Below are positions 7,979 to 18,691 of a DNA stretch of 64,000 bases, piece by piece. The stretch lies in assembly GCA_016219425.1 (NCBI GenBank), contig JACRNB010000012.1:62001-126000 (forward strand), read 5' to 3'. This DNA is from Betaproteobacteria bacterium (lineage in GTDB: Bacteria; Pseudomonadota; Gammaproteobacteria; Burkholderiales; Thiobacillaceae). The notes beneath the pieces were generated by a model. The model ran no database searches, was not told the origin of the DNA, and saw nothing but the letters and a program-made list of their open reading frames with translations. The number at the start of each line of letters is the position of its first letter. Within the stretch, counting starts at the first letter, position 1. The position numbers and the translations under genes were made by a program.

Positions 7979-9406
7979 TTACAGCAGCAGCCGGCGCACG
8001 TCCGACAGCATCAGCCGCAGGTGGCTGGTGAAGCGCGCGCCGTCCGCGCCGTCGATGACGCGGTGGTCGTAGGAGAGCGAGAGCGGCAGCATCAGGCGCG
8101 GTTCGAAGCTCTTGGCGGCCTTGTTCCACACCGGTTTCATCTCGGCGCGCGAGAGGCCCAGGATGGCGACCTCGGGACAGTTGATGATGGGGGTGAACAG
8201 GGTGCCGCCAATGCCGCCCAGGCTGGAGAGGGTGAAGCAGCCGCCTTGCATGGCGCCCACTTTCAGTTTCCGTTCCCTGGCCAGTTCGGAGAGGTCCGCC
8301 AGTTCGCGCGCGATGTCCATCACGTCCTTCTTGTTCACGTCGCGCACCACCGGCACCACCAGGCCGTCCGGGGTGTCGCAGGCGAAACCGATGTGGAAGT
8401 ATTTCTTGAGCACCAGGTTCTCGCCGTCCGCCGCCAGGGAGGCGTTGAACTGCGGGTAGGTGCGCAGGGCGTTGACCACGGCCTTCATCAGGAAGGCCAG
8501 CAGGGTGAGTTTGACGCCGCGTCGGGCGGCCTCGTCCAGCATGGATTTGCGGAAGGCCTCCAGGTCGGTGATGTCGGCCTCGTCGAACTGCGTGACGTGG
8601 GGCGCGGTGACCCAGTTGCGGTGCAGGTTGGCGCCGGAGAGCTTCTTGATGCGTGACAGCGGCTGGGTGTCGATCTCGCCGAACTGGCTGAAATCCACCG
8701 CCGGGGCCGGGGCGATGCCGAGGCCGCCCAGGCTCAGGCCGCCTTCCGCGCCTTCGCAACGCGGCTTGGCGAGCTCGCCCTTGACCCAGGCCTGCACGTC
8801 TTCCTTGAGGATGCGCCCGCGCGGGCCGCTGCCGGGGACGCGCGCCAGATCCGCGCCTTCAATGCCCAACTCGCGCGCAAAGCGGCGCACCGAGGGGCTG
8901 GCGTGGGAGGGTTTGCCGCCGACGAATTCCACATGCGCGCCGATGGGGTCGGGTTGGTGTTTGGGGGGGATGTGCGCGGGAACTTCCGGGGCCGGGTGGG
9001 TGGGCGGCGGAACGTTCACTCCCTCTCCCGCCGGGAGAGGGCTGGGGTGAGAGAGCGACGGTTGCGAGGATGGACGCGTGGCTCCCTCACCCCCAACCCC
9101 TCCCCCGGGGGGGGAGGGGGGCATGAAGGATTTCACCACCGGCGCAGTGGCGGTCGGCGCGCTGGCGCTGGCCGTGTCCAGCAGCAGCACCAGCGAGCCG
9201 GCGGAGACCTTGTCGCCTACCTTGAGCCTGACTTCCTGCACCGTGCCGCCGAAGGGGGCGGGGATGTCCATGGCGGCCTTGTCGGATTCCACGGTCATGA
9301 TCGAGTCGTCGGCGGCCAGCGTGTCGCCGGGCCGGACCATGATCTCGATGATCTCGACATCCTTGAAGCTGCCGATATCGGGGACGAAGACTTCTTTGAT
9401 CGACAT
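7979..9406 (-). CDS. aceF: Dihydrolipoamide acetyltransferase (PDH E2)
   Basis: The E2 core of pyruvate dehydrogenase, 475 residues, transferring acetyl groups from lipoamide to CoA. It has one lipoyl domain (residues 1-80, Lys43 in [10 protein letters not shown]), a peripheral subunit-binding domain (about 168-206, SPSVRRFARELGI) and a C-terminal acetyltransferase domain (about 245-475) with the catalytic motif SYDHRVIDGADG near residue 448. The first linker, residues about 95-130, is encoded by an in-frame REP doublet (9021-9121). The second linker carries a usual Ala/Pro-poor acidic stretch. It follows aceE by 12 bases and is separated from lpdA by a repeat of a different family. Confidence 0.95.
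   Translation of the reverse strand: MSIKEVFVPDIGSFKDVEIIEIMVRPGDTLAADDSIMTVESDKAAMDIPAPFGGTVQEVRLKVGDKVSAGSLVLLLDTASASAPTATAPVVKSFMPPSPPGGGVGGEGATRPSSQPSLSHPSPLPAGEGVNVPPPTHPAPEVPAHIPPKHQPDPIGAHVEFVGGKPSHASPSVRRFARELGIEGADLARVPGSGPRGRILKEDVQAWVKGELAKPRCEGAEGGLSLGGLGIAPAPAVDFSQFGEIDTQPLSRIKKLSGANLHRNWVTAPHVTQFDEADITDLEAFRKSMLDEAARRGVKLTLLAFLMKAVVNALRTYPQFNASLAADGENLVLKKYFHIGFACDTPDGLVVPVVRDVNKKDVMDIARELADLSELARERKLKVGAMQGGCFTLSSLGGIGGTLFTPIINCPEVAILGLSRAEMKPVWNKAAKSFEPRLMLPLSLSYDHRVIDGADGARFTSHLRLMLSDVRRLLL
9021..9121. repeat. REP doublet inside aceF linker
   Basis: The same element as in lpdA: CCCTCTCCC/GGGAGAGGG hairpin, a GAGCGACGGTTG core, CTCCCTCACCCCCA and a terminal C-run/G-run hairpin. 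It is in the same orientation and reading phase relative to its gene as the lpdA copy, giving SPPGGGVGGEGAT here and [13 protein letters not shown] in lpdA. Confidence 0.88.
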
Positions 9407-9418
9407 GCTTGCGTTCCT

Positions 9419-12091
9419 TTACACGTTGACCGGGTTGGCCCGGTCGGCGTCGATGCCGTATTTCTTGATGGCCTCTGCGGCCTTCGCCGCCGGGATCACG
9501 CCGTCATCCGCCAGCGCCTTGAGGGCGGCCAGGGTGACGTAGTGGCGGTCCACCTCGAAGAAACGGCGCAGGGCCTCGCGCGAGTCGGAACGACCAAAGC
9601 CGTCCGTGCCCAGGGTGACGTAGCGGCGCTTTACATAGGGCCGGATCTGGTCCGGGTAGGCGCGCATGTAGTCGGTGGCGGCGACGAGGGGGCCTTCCGT
9701 GGCGTCCAGGCAGTTCTCCACATAGCTGGCCTTTTGCGCCTGGTCCGGGTGCAGCAGGTTCCAGCGGTGGGTCTCCTGGGCCTCGCGCCGCAGTTCGTTG
9801 AAGCTGGTGGCGCTCCACACGTCGGCGGCCACGCCCCAGTCGGCTTCCAGCAGTTCGGCGGCGGCCATGACTTCGCGCAGGATGGTCCCTGAGCCCAGCA
9901 GTTGTACGCGGGGCTTGGCCTTCTTGCCTTTGGTCCTGGGCGCTGCGGAAAGCCGGTACAGCCCCTTGAGGATGCCCGCCTCCGCGCCCTTCGGCAGGGC
10001 CGGGTGGGTGTAGTTCTCGTTCATCACCGTGAGGTAATAGAACACGTCCTCCTGTTCCTGCACCATGCGGCGCAGGCCGTCTTGCAGGATCACCGCCAGT
10101 TCGTAATGGAAGGTGGGGTCGTAGGTGATGCAGTTGGGGATCATCGCAGCCTGGAGGTGGCTGTGGCCGTCCTCGTGTTGCAGACCTTCGCCGTTCAAGG
10201 TGGTGCGCCCCGCCGTGCCGCCCAGCAGGAAGCCCCGCGCGCGGGAATCGCCCGCCGCCCAGGCCAGGTCGCCGATGCGCTGGAAGCCGAACATGGAGTA
10301 GTAGATATAGAAGGGCACCATCTGCACGCCGCTGACGCTGTAGGACGTGGCGGCGGCGATCCAGGAGGAGAACGCGCCGGCTTCGTTGATGCCCTCTTCC
10401 AGGATCTGCCCGCCCTTGTCCTCGCGGTAATACATCACCTGGTCGCTATCCACCGGCTCGTAGAGCTGGCCGGCGGAGGAGTAGATGCCGACCTGGCGGA
10501 ACAGGCCTTCCATGCCGAAGGTGCGGGCCTCGTCCGGCACGATGGGAACGATGTGGCGGCCCAGAGCCTTGTCCTTGAGCAGGGTGGTGAGCACGCGCAC
10601 AAAGGCCATGGTGGTGGAAATCTCCCGTTCCCCCGTGGCCTCCAGCAGGTTCTGGAAGGTGGAGAGGGGCGGCACGGGCAGCGGGTCGGCCTTGGCGCGG
10701 CGGGTGGGCACATAGCCGCCCAGGGCGGCGCGGCGTTCGCGCAGGTAGTTCATCTCCGGGCTGTCCTCCGCCGGGCGGTAGAAGGGCAGTTTCTCCAGGT
10801 CGGCGTCGCTGATGGGGATGTCGAAGCGGTCGCGGAAGGCGCGCAGGTCTTCCATGGCCATCTTTTTTTGCTGGTGCGTCGGGTTCTGGGCCTCGCCCGA
10901 AGCGCCCATGCCGTAGCCCTTCACCGTCTTGGCCAGGATCACCGTGGGCTGGCCGGTGTGCTTCACCGCCGCCGCGTAGGCCGCATACACCTTGTGCGGG
11001 TCATGTCCGCCCCGGTTGAGGCGCCAGATGTCCTGGTCCGACATGGCGGCCACCATCTCCTTCAGCTCCGGGTATTTGCCGAAGAAGTGCTCGCGCGTGT
11101 ACGCGCCGCCCTTGGCCTTGAAGTTCTGGAATTCGCCGTCCACGCACTCTTCCATGCGCTGACGCAGGATGCCCTTGCCGTCCATGGCCAGGAGCGGATC
11201 CCAGTAGGAGCCCCAGATCACCTTGAGCACGTTCCAGCCCGCACCCCGGAAAGCCGCTTCCAGTTCCTGGATGATCTTGCCGTTGCCGCGCACCGGGCCG
11301 TCCAGACGTTGCAGGTTGCAGTTCACCACGAAGATCAGGTTGTCCAGCTTTTCGCGCGAGGCCAGGGTGATGGCGCCCAGGGATTCCGGCTCGTCGGTCT
11401 CGCCGTCGCCGAGAAAGGCCCAGACGTGGCGGCCCGAGGTGTCGGCGATGCCGCGGTCATGCAGGTATTTGAGGAAGCGCGCCTGATAGATGGCCTGCAA
11501 CGGCCCCAGGCCCATGGACACGGTGGGGAATTGCCAGAAATCCGGCATCAGCCAGGGGTGCGGGTAGGAGGGGATGCCCTCGCCAGCGGCCTCCTGGCGG
11601 AAGTTGGCGAACTGCGTCTCGGTAATACGGCCCTCGATGAAGGCGCGGGCGTAGATGCCGGGGGCGGAGTGGCCCTGGAAGAACACCAGGTCCGCGCCCT
11701 GAGGCGCCTCCGGCCCCTGGAAGAAATGATTGAAACCCACGTCGTACAGGGTGGCGGCAGACTGGAAACTGGCGATGTGGCCGCCCACGCCGGGGGCCTT
11801 CTCGTTGGCGCGCATCACGCAGGCCACCGCGTTCCAGCGGATCAGGTTCTTGATGCGGCGTTCCATGGCCACGTCGCCCGGATGCTTTTCCTGCAAATGC
11901 GCGGGCAGGGTGTTCACATAGGCCGTGGTGGCGTTGTAAGGCAGGTAAGCGCCGGAGCGGCGGGCCTTGTCCACCAGGCGTTCCAGCAGGTAGTGGGCGC
12001 GCTCCGCGCCTTCTTCTTCGATCACGGCGGCCAGGGCGTCCAGCCACTCGCGCGTTTCCTGAGGGTCAATGTCAGGGATGGAATTGGACAT
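9419..12091 (-). CDS. aceE: Pyruvate dehydrogenase E1, homodimeric type
   Basis: The thiamine diphosphate-dependent E1 of the pyruvate dehydrogenase complex, 890 residues, the usual length for the homodimeric AceE family. The ThDP-binding motif is visible as FLGDGETDEPESLGA with NCNLQRLDGPV downstream. The central region has MVPFYIYYSMFGFQRIGDLAWAAGD, typical of AceE. It decarboxylates pyruvate and acetylates the lipoyl group of AceF. It is the first gene of the operon aceE-aceF-lpdA and is preceded by a sigma-70-like promoter at 12196-12224. Start ATG at 12091 gives the usual N terminus IDPQETREWLDAL. Confidence 0.96.
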   Translation of the reverse strand: MSNSIPDIDPQETREWLDALAAVIEEEGAERAHYLLERLVDKARRSGAYLPYNATTAYVNTLPAHLQEKHPGDVAMERRIKNLIRWNAVACVMRANEKAPGVGGHIASFQSAATLYDVGFNHFFQGPEAPQGADLVFFQGHSAPGIYARAFIEGRITETQFANFRQEAAGEGIPSYPHPWLMPDFWQFPTVSMGLGPLQAIYQARFLKYLHDRGIADTSGRHVWAFLGDGETDEPESLGAITLASREKLDNLIFVVNCNLQRLDGPVRGNGKIIQELEAAFRGAGWNVLKVIWGSYWDPLLAMDGKGILRQRMEECVDGEFQNFKAKGGAYTREHFFGKYPELKEMVAAMSDQDIWRLNRGGHDPHKVYAAYAAAVKHTGQPTVILAKTVKGYGMGASGEAQNPTHQQKKMAMEDLRAFRDRFDIPISDADLEKLPFYRPAEDSPEMNYLRERRAALGGYVPTRRAKADPLPVPPLSTFQNLLEATGEREISTTMAFVRVLTTLLKDKALGRHIVPIVPDEARTFGMEGLFRQVGIYSSAGQLYEPVDSDQVMYYREDKGGQILEEGINEAGAFSSWIAAATSYSVSGVQMVPFYIYYSMFGFQRIGDLAWAAGDSRARGFLLGGTAGRTTLNGEGLQHEDGHSHLQAAMIPNCITYDPTFHYELAVILQDGLRRMVQEQEDVFYYLTVMNENYTHPALPKGAEAGILKGLYRLSAAPRTKGKKAKPRVQLLGSGTILREVMAAAELLEADWGVAADVWSATSFNELRREAQETHRWNLLHPDQAQKASYVENCLDATEGPLVAATDYMRAYPDQIRPYVKRRYVTLGTDGFGRSDSREALRRFFEVDRHYVTLAALKALADDGVIPAAKAAEAIKKYGIDADRANPVNV

Positions 12092-12195
12092 GAAAGTGAG
12101 TCTCCGATGGCTGGGCGGGGAAATTCCGGCAGGCTTGCCGTACCCGACGCGATTGATGATTCCATGAATCGGGAGCAGCGCCCGAAAGTGCGCGG

Positions 12196-12224
12196 ATTAT
12201 CGCGGGCGAGGTTTATGGGGTCAA
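12196..12224 (-). promoter_or_regulatory. Sigma-70-like promoter for aceE
   Basis: On the minus strand the site reads TTGACC, 17 bases, GATAAT, one mismatch from each consensus hexamer with ideal spacing. It predicts a leader of roughly 100 bases before aceE. The surrounding 12220-12265 stretch is AT-rich compared with the window. Confidence 0.6.
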
Positions 12225-12350
12225 TTTGTCAATAGTTAGTATTGGTATTTTGAATATTAAGAACGGCTAATGCGACGGGGGGTAGCGCCCGGCGTAGCCG
12301 GGGAGGCCGCGGTTACACTCGGGCGGCCCCCCTCTCCAGCGAGACCCCGC

Positions 12351-13820
12351 ATGAAACCTGCCTCCATCGCCCCCGCACGTCTGTTCCAGCATGCCGAGCC
12401 GCTGCATGTGCGCGGCGCGCGCGTGCGCCATCTGCTCATCCTCCTGCCTGCCGGCGCGGACTGGTGCGATGCGCCCGAGCACGAGGCGGCGGAGGCGGCG
12501 CTGGCGCGGCGCGGCAAGAAGGCGGACGCGCCGGGCAAGGCGCCGCTGACGCTGGAATTGCCGGGCGGCTGTCTCTCGGTCTGGCTGCGCCTGGATCAAG
12601 GCAAGGACGCCCATGCCTGGCACAGCCTGGTGCGTCAGGCCTTGCAGCCCCTGCTGGACGAACATCCGGCGGCCCTCGACATCGCCGTGTTCGGCGCGGA
12701 AACCTTCCGCGCCCGCGCTGCCGAGGCCGCCGTGTATGTGGCTTGGCTCAACGGCGTGACCCTGCCCGTGTGGAAGAGCGAGAAGCCGCCTGCGGCGCTG
12801 GGGCGCATCGACCTGCACGGCATCAATGGGCTGGATTTGAAACGGGCGCGGGCGCTGGCCGAGGGCAATACCCTGTGCCGCACCCTGACCATGCTGCCGC
12901 CCAACCTGCTCACCCCGGCCAGCTACCGTGCGCGCCTCCGCGACCTGGCCCTGGCCGAGGGCTGGGAGATCGAGGAATACGACCTCAAGCGTCTGAAAAA
13001 ACTCAAGGCCGGCGCTTTCCTCGCGGTGGCGCGCGGCAGCGCACATGAGGATGCGGCCATCGTGCGGCTGACCCATGCAGGCAAGGGCAAGCGGGCGGGC
13101 CATGTCGCCCTGGTGGGCAAGGGCATCTGCTTCGATACCGGCGGCCACAACCTCAAGCCCGCGCGCTACATGAACAACATGCACGATGACATGAACGGTT
13201 CTGCGGTGGCGCTGGGCATCCTGCTGGCGGCGACGCGCCTGAAGCTGGGGATGAACCTGGAGGTGTGGCTGGCCATCGCTCAGAACCACCTCTCGCCCGA
13301 CGCCTACACCCAGAACGAGGTGGTGACCGCCCTGAACGGGACCACCATCGAGATCGTCCACACCGACGCCGAGGGGCGCATGGTGCTGGCCGACGCCCTG
13401 GCCCTGGCGACCCAGTCGAAGCCGCAGGCGATTCTCGACTTCGCCACACTCACCGGCAGCATGGCGGTGGCGCTGGGCGAGCGCATGAGCGGCGTCATCA
13501 GCAACCGCGACGCCCTCGCCGAGACCGCGCGCCAGGCCGGGCTGGCCTGCGGTGAGCGCGTGGTGCCCTTCCCGATGCCGGACGATTACGACGAGGCGCT
13601 GGATTCGACCGTGGCGGACGTGAAGCAGTGCACCCTGGATGCCGAGGCGGATCACATCCTGGCGGCGCGTTTCCTCAACCGTTTCGTGGGCGACACGCCC
13701 TGGCTGCATGTGGACCTCTCCGCCAGCCGCTGCAAGGGCGGGCTGGGTGCGGCAGGTTCGGACATCACCGGCTTCGGCGTGGCGCTGGGGTTGGAGGTGC
13801 TGGAGCGGCTTGGGCGATAA
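12351..13820 (+). CDS. M17 family leucyl aminopeptidase-like protein
   Basis: A zinc-dependent aminopeptidase of 489 residues. The C-terminal catalytic domain contains the metal and active-site motif [14 protein letters not shown], followed by the metal Asp in [10 protein letters not shown], and the family signature [14 protein letters not shown] (canonical NTDAEGRL). All expected Lys, Asp, Glu and Arg residues are present. The N-terminal domain is poorly conserved. It differs from E. coli PepA in details ([15 protein letters not shown]), so I give no symbol. The tracked ORF starts at 12270; the ATG at 12351 begins the conserved protein. It probably trims peptides in the cytoplasm. aroC follows 29 bases downstream on the same strand. 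Confidence 0.88.
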   Translation: MKPASIAPARLFQHAEPLHVRGARVRHLLILLPAGADWCDAPEHEAAEAALARRGKKADAPGKAPLTLELPGGCLSVWLRLDQGKDAHAWHSLVRQALQPLLDEHPAALDIAVFGAETFRARAAEAAVYVAWLNGVTLPVWKSEKPPAALGRIDLHGINGLDLKRARALAEGNTLCRTLTMLPPNLLTPASYRARLRDLALAEGWEIEEYDLKRLKKLKAGAFLAVARGSAHEDAAIVRLTHAGKGKRAGHVALVGKGICFDTGGHNLKPARYMNNMHDDMNGSAVALGILLAATRLKLGMNLEVWLAIAQNHLSPDAYTQNEVVTALNGTTIEIVHTDAEGRMVLADALALATQSKPQAILDFATLTGSMAVALGERMSGVISNRDALAETARQAGLACGERVVPFPMPDDYDEALDSTVADVKQCTLDAEADHILAARFLNRFVGDTPWLHVDLSASRCKGGLGAAGSDITGFGVALGLEVLERLGR

Positions 13821-13849
13821 TCCCCCCACTCCCATTCCCGCGCCCCGCC

Positions 13850-14959
13850 ATGTCCGGTAACTCCATTGGCCTCGTCTTCAGCGTCACCTCCTTTGGTGAA
13901 TCCCACGGTCCCGGCATCGGCTGCATCGTGGATGGCTGCCCTCCCGGCCTGGCGCTCACCGCCGCCGACATCCAGGGCGATCTCGACCGGCGCAAGCCCG
14001 GCACCTCGCGCCACGTCACCCAGCGGCGCGAGTCGGATACGGTGGAGATCCTCTCCGGCGTGTTCGAGGGCAAGACCACGGGCACGCCCATCGGCCTGTT
14101 GATCCGCAACGAGGACCAGCGCAGCAAGGATTACGGCGAGATCGCCAGCGCCTTCCGGCCCGGCCATGCGGATTACACCTATCAGCAGAAATACGGTTTG
14201 CGCGACCATCGCGGCGGCGGGCGTTCCAGCGCGCGCGAGACGGCGGTGCGCGTGGCCGCCGGGGCCATCGCCAAGAAGTGGCTGTTTGAAAAATACGGCG
14301 CCGTGATCCGCGGCTATCTGGCCCAGCTTGGCCCCATCGTGGTGCCCTTCAAGGCTTGGGAGGAGCTGGACGCGGAGGGCAACCATTTCTTCGCACCCGA
14401 CGCCGCCTGCCTGCCGCAACTGGAGAGCTACATGGACGCGCTGCGCCACGAGGGCAACTCGGTGGGCGCGCGCATCAACGTGGTGGCGGACAACGTGCCT
14501 GTGGGCCTGGGCGAGCCGGTGTACGACCGCCTGGATGCGGACATCGCCCACGCCCTCATGAGCATCAACGCGGTGAAGGGGGTGGAGATCGGCGCCGGCT
14601 TCGCCTGCGTGGCGCAAAAGGGTACGGAGCACCGCGACGAGCTCACGCCCGAGGGGTTCCTCTCCAACCATGCCGGCGGCATCCTGGGCGGCATCTCCAC
14701 GGGCCAGTCCATTACCGCCTCCATGGCCATCAAGCCGACCTCGTCGCTGCGTCTGCCCGGTCGCTCGATCAATCTGCAAGGCGAGCCGGTCGAGGTGGTC
14801 ACCCATGGCCGCCACGACCCCTGTGTCGGCATCCGCGCCACCCCCATCGCCGAGGCCATGCTCGCCATCGTGCTCATGGATCACGCGCTGCGTCAGCGCG
14901 CGCAGTGCGCTGACGTCCTCCGTACCACTCCGGTGATCGCCGGGCCGCAAGGAGACTGA
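13850..14959 (+). CDS. aroC: Chorismate synthase
   Basis: The last enzyme of the shikimate pathway, converting EPSP to chorismate with reduced FMN, 369 residues. The N terminus [20 protein letters not shown] is typical, as are [30 protein letters not shown] and the C-terminal [18 protein letters not shown]. The ATG at 13850 starts these conserved residues; the ORF in the track extends to 13628 into the aminopeptidase gene. It sits in a + strand run with the aminopeptidase, a Uma2 gene and an MFS transporter. Confidence 0.96.
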   Translation: MSGNSIGLVFSVTSFGESHGPGIGCIVDGCPPGLALTAADIQGDLDRRKPGTSRHVTQRRESDTVEILSGVFEGKTTGTPIGLLIRNEDQRSKDYGEIASAFRPGHADYTYQQKYGLRDHRGGGRSSARETAVRVAAGAIAKKWLFEKYGAVIRGYLAQLGPIVVPFKAWEELDAEGNHFFAPDAACLPQLESYMDALRHEGNSVGARINVVADNVPVGLGEPVYDRLDADIAHALMSINAVKGVEIGAGFACVAQKGTEHRDELTPEGFLSNHAGGILGGISTGQSITASMAIKPTSSLRLPGRSINLQGEPVEVVTHGRHDPCVGIRATPIAEAMLAIVLMDHALRQRAQCADVLRTTPVIAGPQGD

Positions 14960-14960
14960 G

Positions 14961-15533
14961 ATGGGCAACGCACTGGAAAAGACGGCGGATTTCACCGCCG
15001 ATGCCTACCTGGAGTGGGAGGCGAAGGAGACGGAACGGCACGAGTACGTCAACGGCGAGGTCTTCGCCATGACCGGGGCGACCACGGCGCATAACGCCAT
15101 CAGCCTGAATTTTGCCGCTACCTTGAAATCCGCCCTGCGCGGCCAGCCCTGCCGGGTCTACATGGAGGGCGTGAAACTGCGGGTGGAGGCGGCCAACTGC
15201 TATTTCTACCCGGACGTGATGGTGACCTGCTCGCCGCGCGACCGCGCCGAGCCGCTGGCGCAATCGGAACCCTCCGTGGTGGTGGAGGTGCTGTCCGAAT
15301 CCACGGCGGAGTACGACCTGGGACACAAGTTCGACGCCTACCGCCAGATCCCCTCTCTCTGCGAGTACGTCGTGGTGGCGCAGGATCGGCCCCACGTCTC
15401 GGTCTACCGGCGCGGCGAGGGCGTGGAGTGGATATTGCATCCCTACGGCGCGGACGACGCGCTGCACCTGCCCAGCCTGGACCTCGTCATCCCGGTTGCC
15501 GCCTTGTACGAAGACATCGAATTCGGCGCCTGA
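14961..15533 (+). CDS. Uma2 family (DUF820) putative endonuclease
   Basis: A 190-residue protein of the Uma2/DUF820 family, which has a restriction endonuclease-like fold. The N terminus has the family pattern TADAYLEWEAKETERHEYVNGEVFAMTG. The candidate nuclease residues lie in CYFYPDVMVTC (Asp), PSVVVEVLSESTAEYDLGHKF (Glu and Lys) and YVVVAQDRPHVSVYRR. These genes are abundant in cyanobacteria and scattered in other bacteria, often mobile; the biological role is unknown. It begins one base after the aroC stop, with GGAG upstream of the ATG, so it is likely cotranscribed with aroC. Confidence 0.85.
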   Translation: MGNALEKTADFTADAYLEWEAKETERHEYVNGEVFAMTGATTAHNAISLNFAATLKSALRGQPCRVYMEGVKLRVEAANCYFYPDVMVTCSPRDRAEPLAQSEPSVVVEVLSESTAEYDLGHKFDAYRQIPSLCEYVVVAQDRPHVSVYRRGEGVEWILHPYGADDALHLPSLDLVIPVAALYEDIEFGA

Positions 15534-15552
15534 TGGCGCGGCGGCGCAGCGC

Positions 15553-16692
15553 ATGACCGGCGTCCCCTACTGGCGCCTGTCCGGCTTCTATTTCTTCTAC
15601 TTCGCCTTCGTCGGCGCCATGGCCCCCTACTGGGGGCTGTATCTGCATTCCCTGGCGTTCAACCCCTGGCAGATCGGCGTGTTGATGTCGCTGCTCCAGG
15701 TCATGCGCATCTTCGCGCCCAACATCTGGGGGCATATCGCCGACCGCACCGGGCGGCGCGTCGGCATCGTGCGTCTGGCGGCGCTGATCTGCCTGATCGC
15801 CTTCCTGGGCGTGTTCTGGGCGACCAGCTTCTGGGCGCTGTTTCTGGTGATGAGCTTCATCAGCTTCTTCTGGAGCGCCTCGCTGCCGCTGGTGGAGGTC
15901 ACCACCCTGTCGCACCTGGGCGAGCGCACCGACCGCTACGGGCGCATTCGCCTATGGGGCTCGGTCGGCTTCATCCTGGTGGTGACGGGCCTGGGCGCGG
16001 CGCTGGACCGCTACCCGGTGCAGATCCTGCTGTGGGTGATCCTGGCGCTGCTGGTCGGCCTGGCGTTCACCGCGCGGGTGATCCCCGAGGCGACCCTCGC
16101 CCCCCACGGCCCGGACCACACGCCCATGGGCCAGGTGCTGCGCCGTCCCGAGGTCATCGCCCTGATCGCCGCCGCCATCCTCATGGCGGCCGCCCATGGT
16201 CCCTACTACACCTTCTTCACCATCCATCTGGTGGAGTCGGGCTACAGCAAGACCCTGGCGGGCTGGCTCTGGGCCTTGGGCGTGGTGTGCGAGATCGGGG
16301 TGTTTCTGGTGATGCCGCGCGTGTTCCGGCGGGTGAGGCCGGAGACGGTCATGCTCGTCACCCTGTTCGCCGCCGCCCTGCGCTTCCTCCTCATCGGCTG
16401 GCGGGCGGACGATCTGCCGGTATTGCTGTTCGCGCAGTTGCTGCATGCGCTCACCTTCGGCGCCTATCACGCCTCCGCCATGGCCCTGGTGCATCGCCAC
16501 TTCGTCGGCAAGTACCAGGCGCGCGGCCAGGCCCTCTACAACAGCCTGGCGTTCGGCGTCGGCGGCTCGTTGGGCAGCCTCTACGCCGGCGCCGCCTGGG
16601 ATGTGCTGGGCAGCGCCTGGACCTTCACCCTGGCCTCCACCTTCGCGGTCGTAGCCGCACTGTGGTTCGCAGTGCAGGGACGCCGCGAGTAG
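15553..16692 (+). CDS. MFS transporter of the LacY-like (MFS_1-like/HcaT) group
   Basis: An inner-membrane secondary transporter of 379 residues with about 12 hydrophobic segments. The N terminus VPYWRLSGFYFFYFAFVGAMAPYWGLYL and the loop GHIADRTGRR (MFS motif A) match the group containing HcaT and LacY-type symporters. A second motif-like loop is GERTDRYGRIRLWGS. The substrate cannot be deduced. In several Betaproteobacteria a gene of this kind follows aroC. The tracked ORF starts at 15496 within the Uma2 gene; I chose the ATG at 15553, 19 bases after the Uma2 stop, because it begins the conserved helix. No strong ribosome binding site is visible. Confidence 0.82.
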   Translation: MTGVPYWRLSGFYFFYFAFVGAMAPYWGLYLHSLAFNPWQIGVLMSLLQVMRIFAPNIWGHIADRTGRRVGIVRLAALICLIAFLGVFWATSFWALFLVMSFISFFWSASLPLVEVTTLSHLGERTDRYGRIRLWGSVGFILVVTGLGAALDRYPVQILLWVILALLVGLAFTARVIPEATLAPHGPDHTPMGQVLRRPEVIALIAAAILMAAAHGPYYTFFTIHLVESGYSKTLAGWLWALGVVCEIGVFLVMPRVFRRVRPETVMLVTLFAAALRFLLIGWRADDLPVLLFAQLLHALTFGAYHASAMALVHRHFVGKYQARGQALYNSLAFGVGGSLGSLYAGAAWDVLGSAWTFTLASTFAVVAALWFAVQGRRE

Positions 16693-16695
16693 AGG

Positions 16696-18644
<1,949 letters not shown>

Positions 18645-18691
18645 GGGGGCGGATTGTAGGCGAGAGGCGGCCATTTCCGCCCGCCGCCGGG

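Noticed and set aside
9902-12235. A 777-residue plus-strand ORF
   Set aside because: It is the antisense shadow of aceE, with a low-complexity translation.
12267-13835. A 522-residue minus-strand ORF
   Set aside because: Antisense to the M17 aminopeptidase gene.
14961-15533. Uma2 gene as part of a defence system
   Set aside because: It lies within a housekeeping run directly after aroC with no toxin, antitoxin or methylase neighbour.
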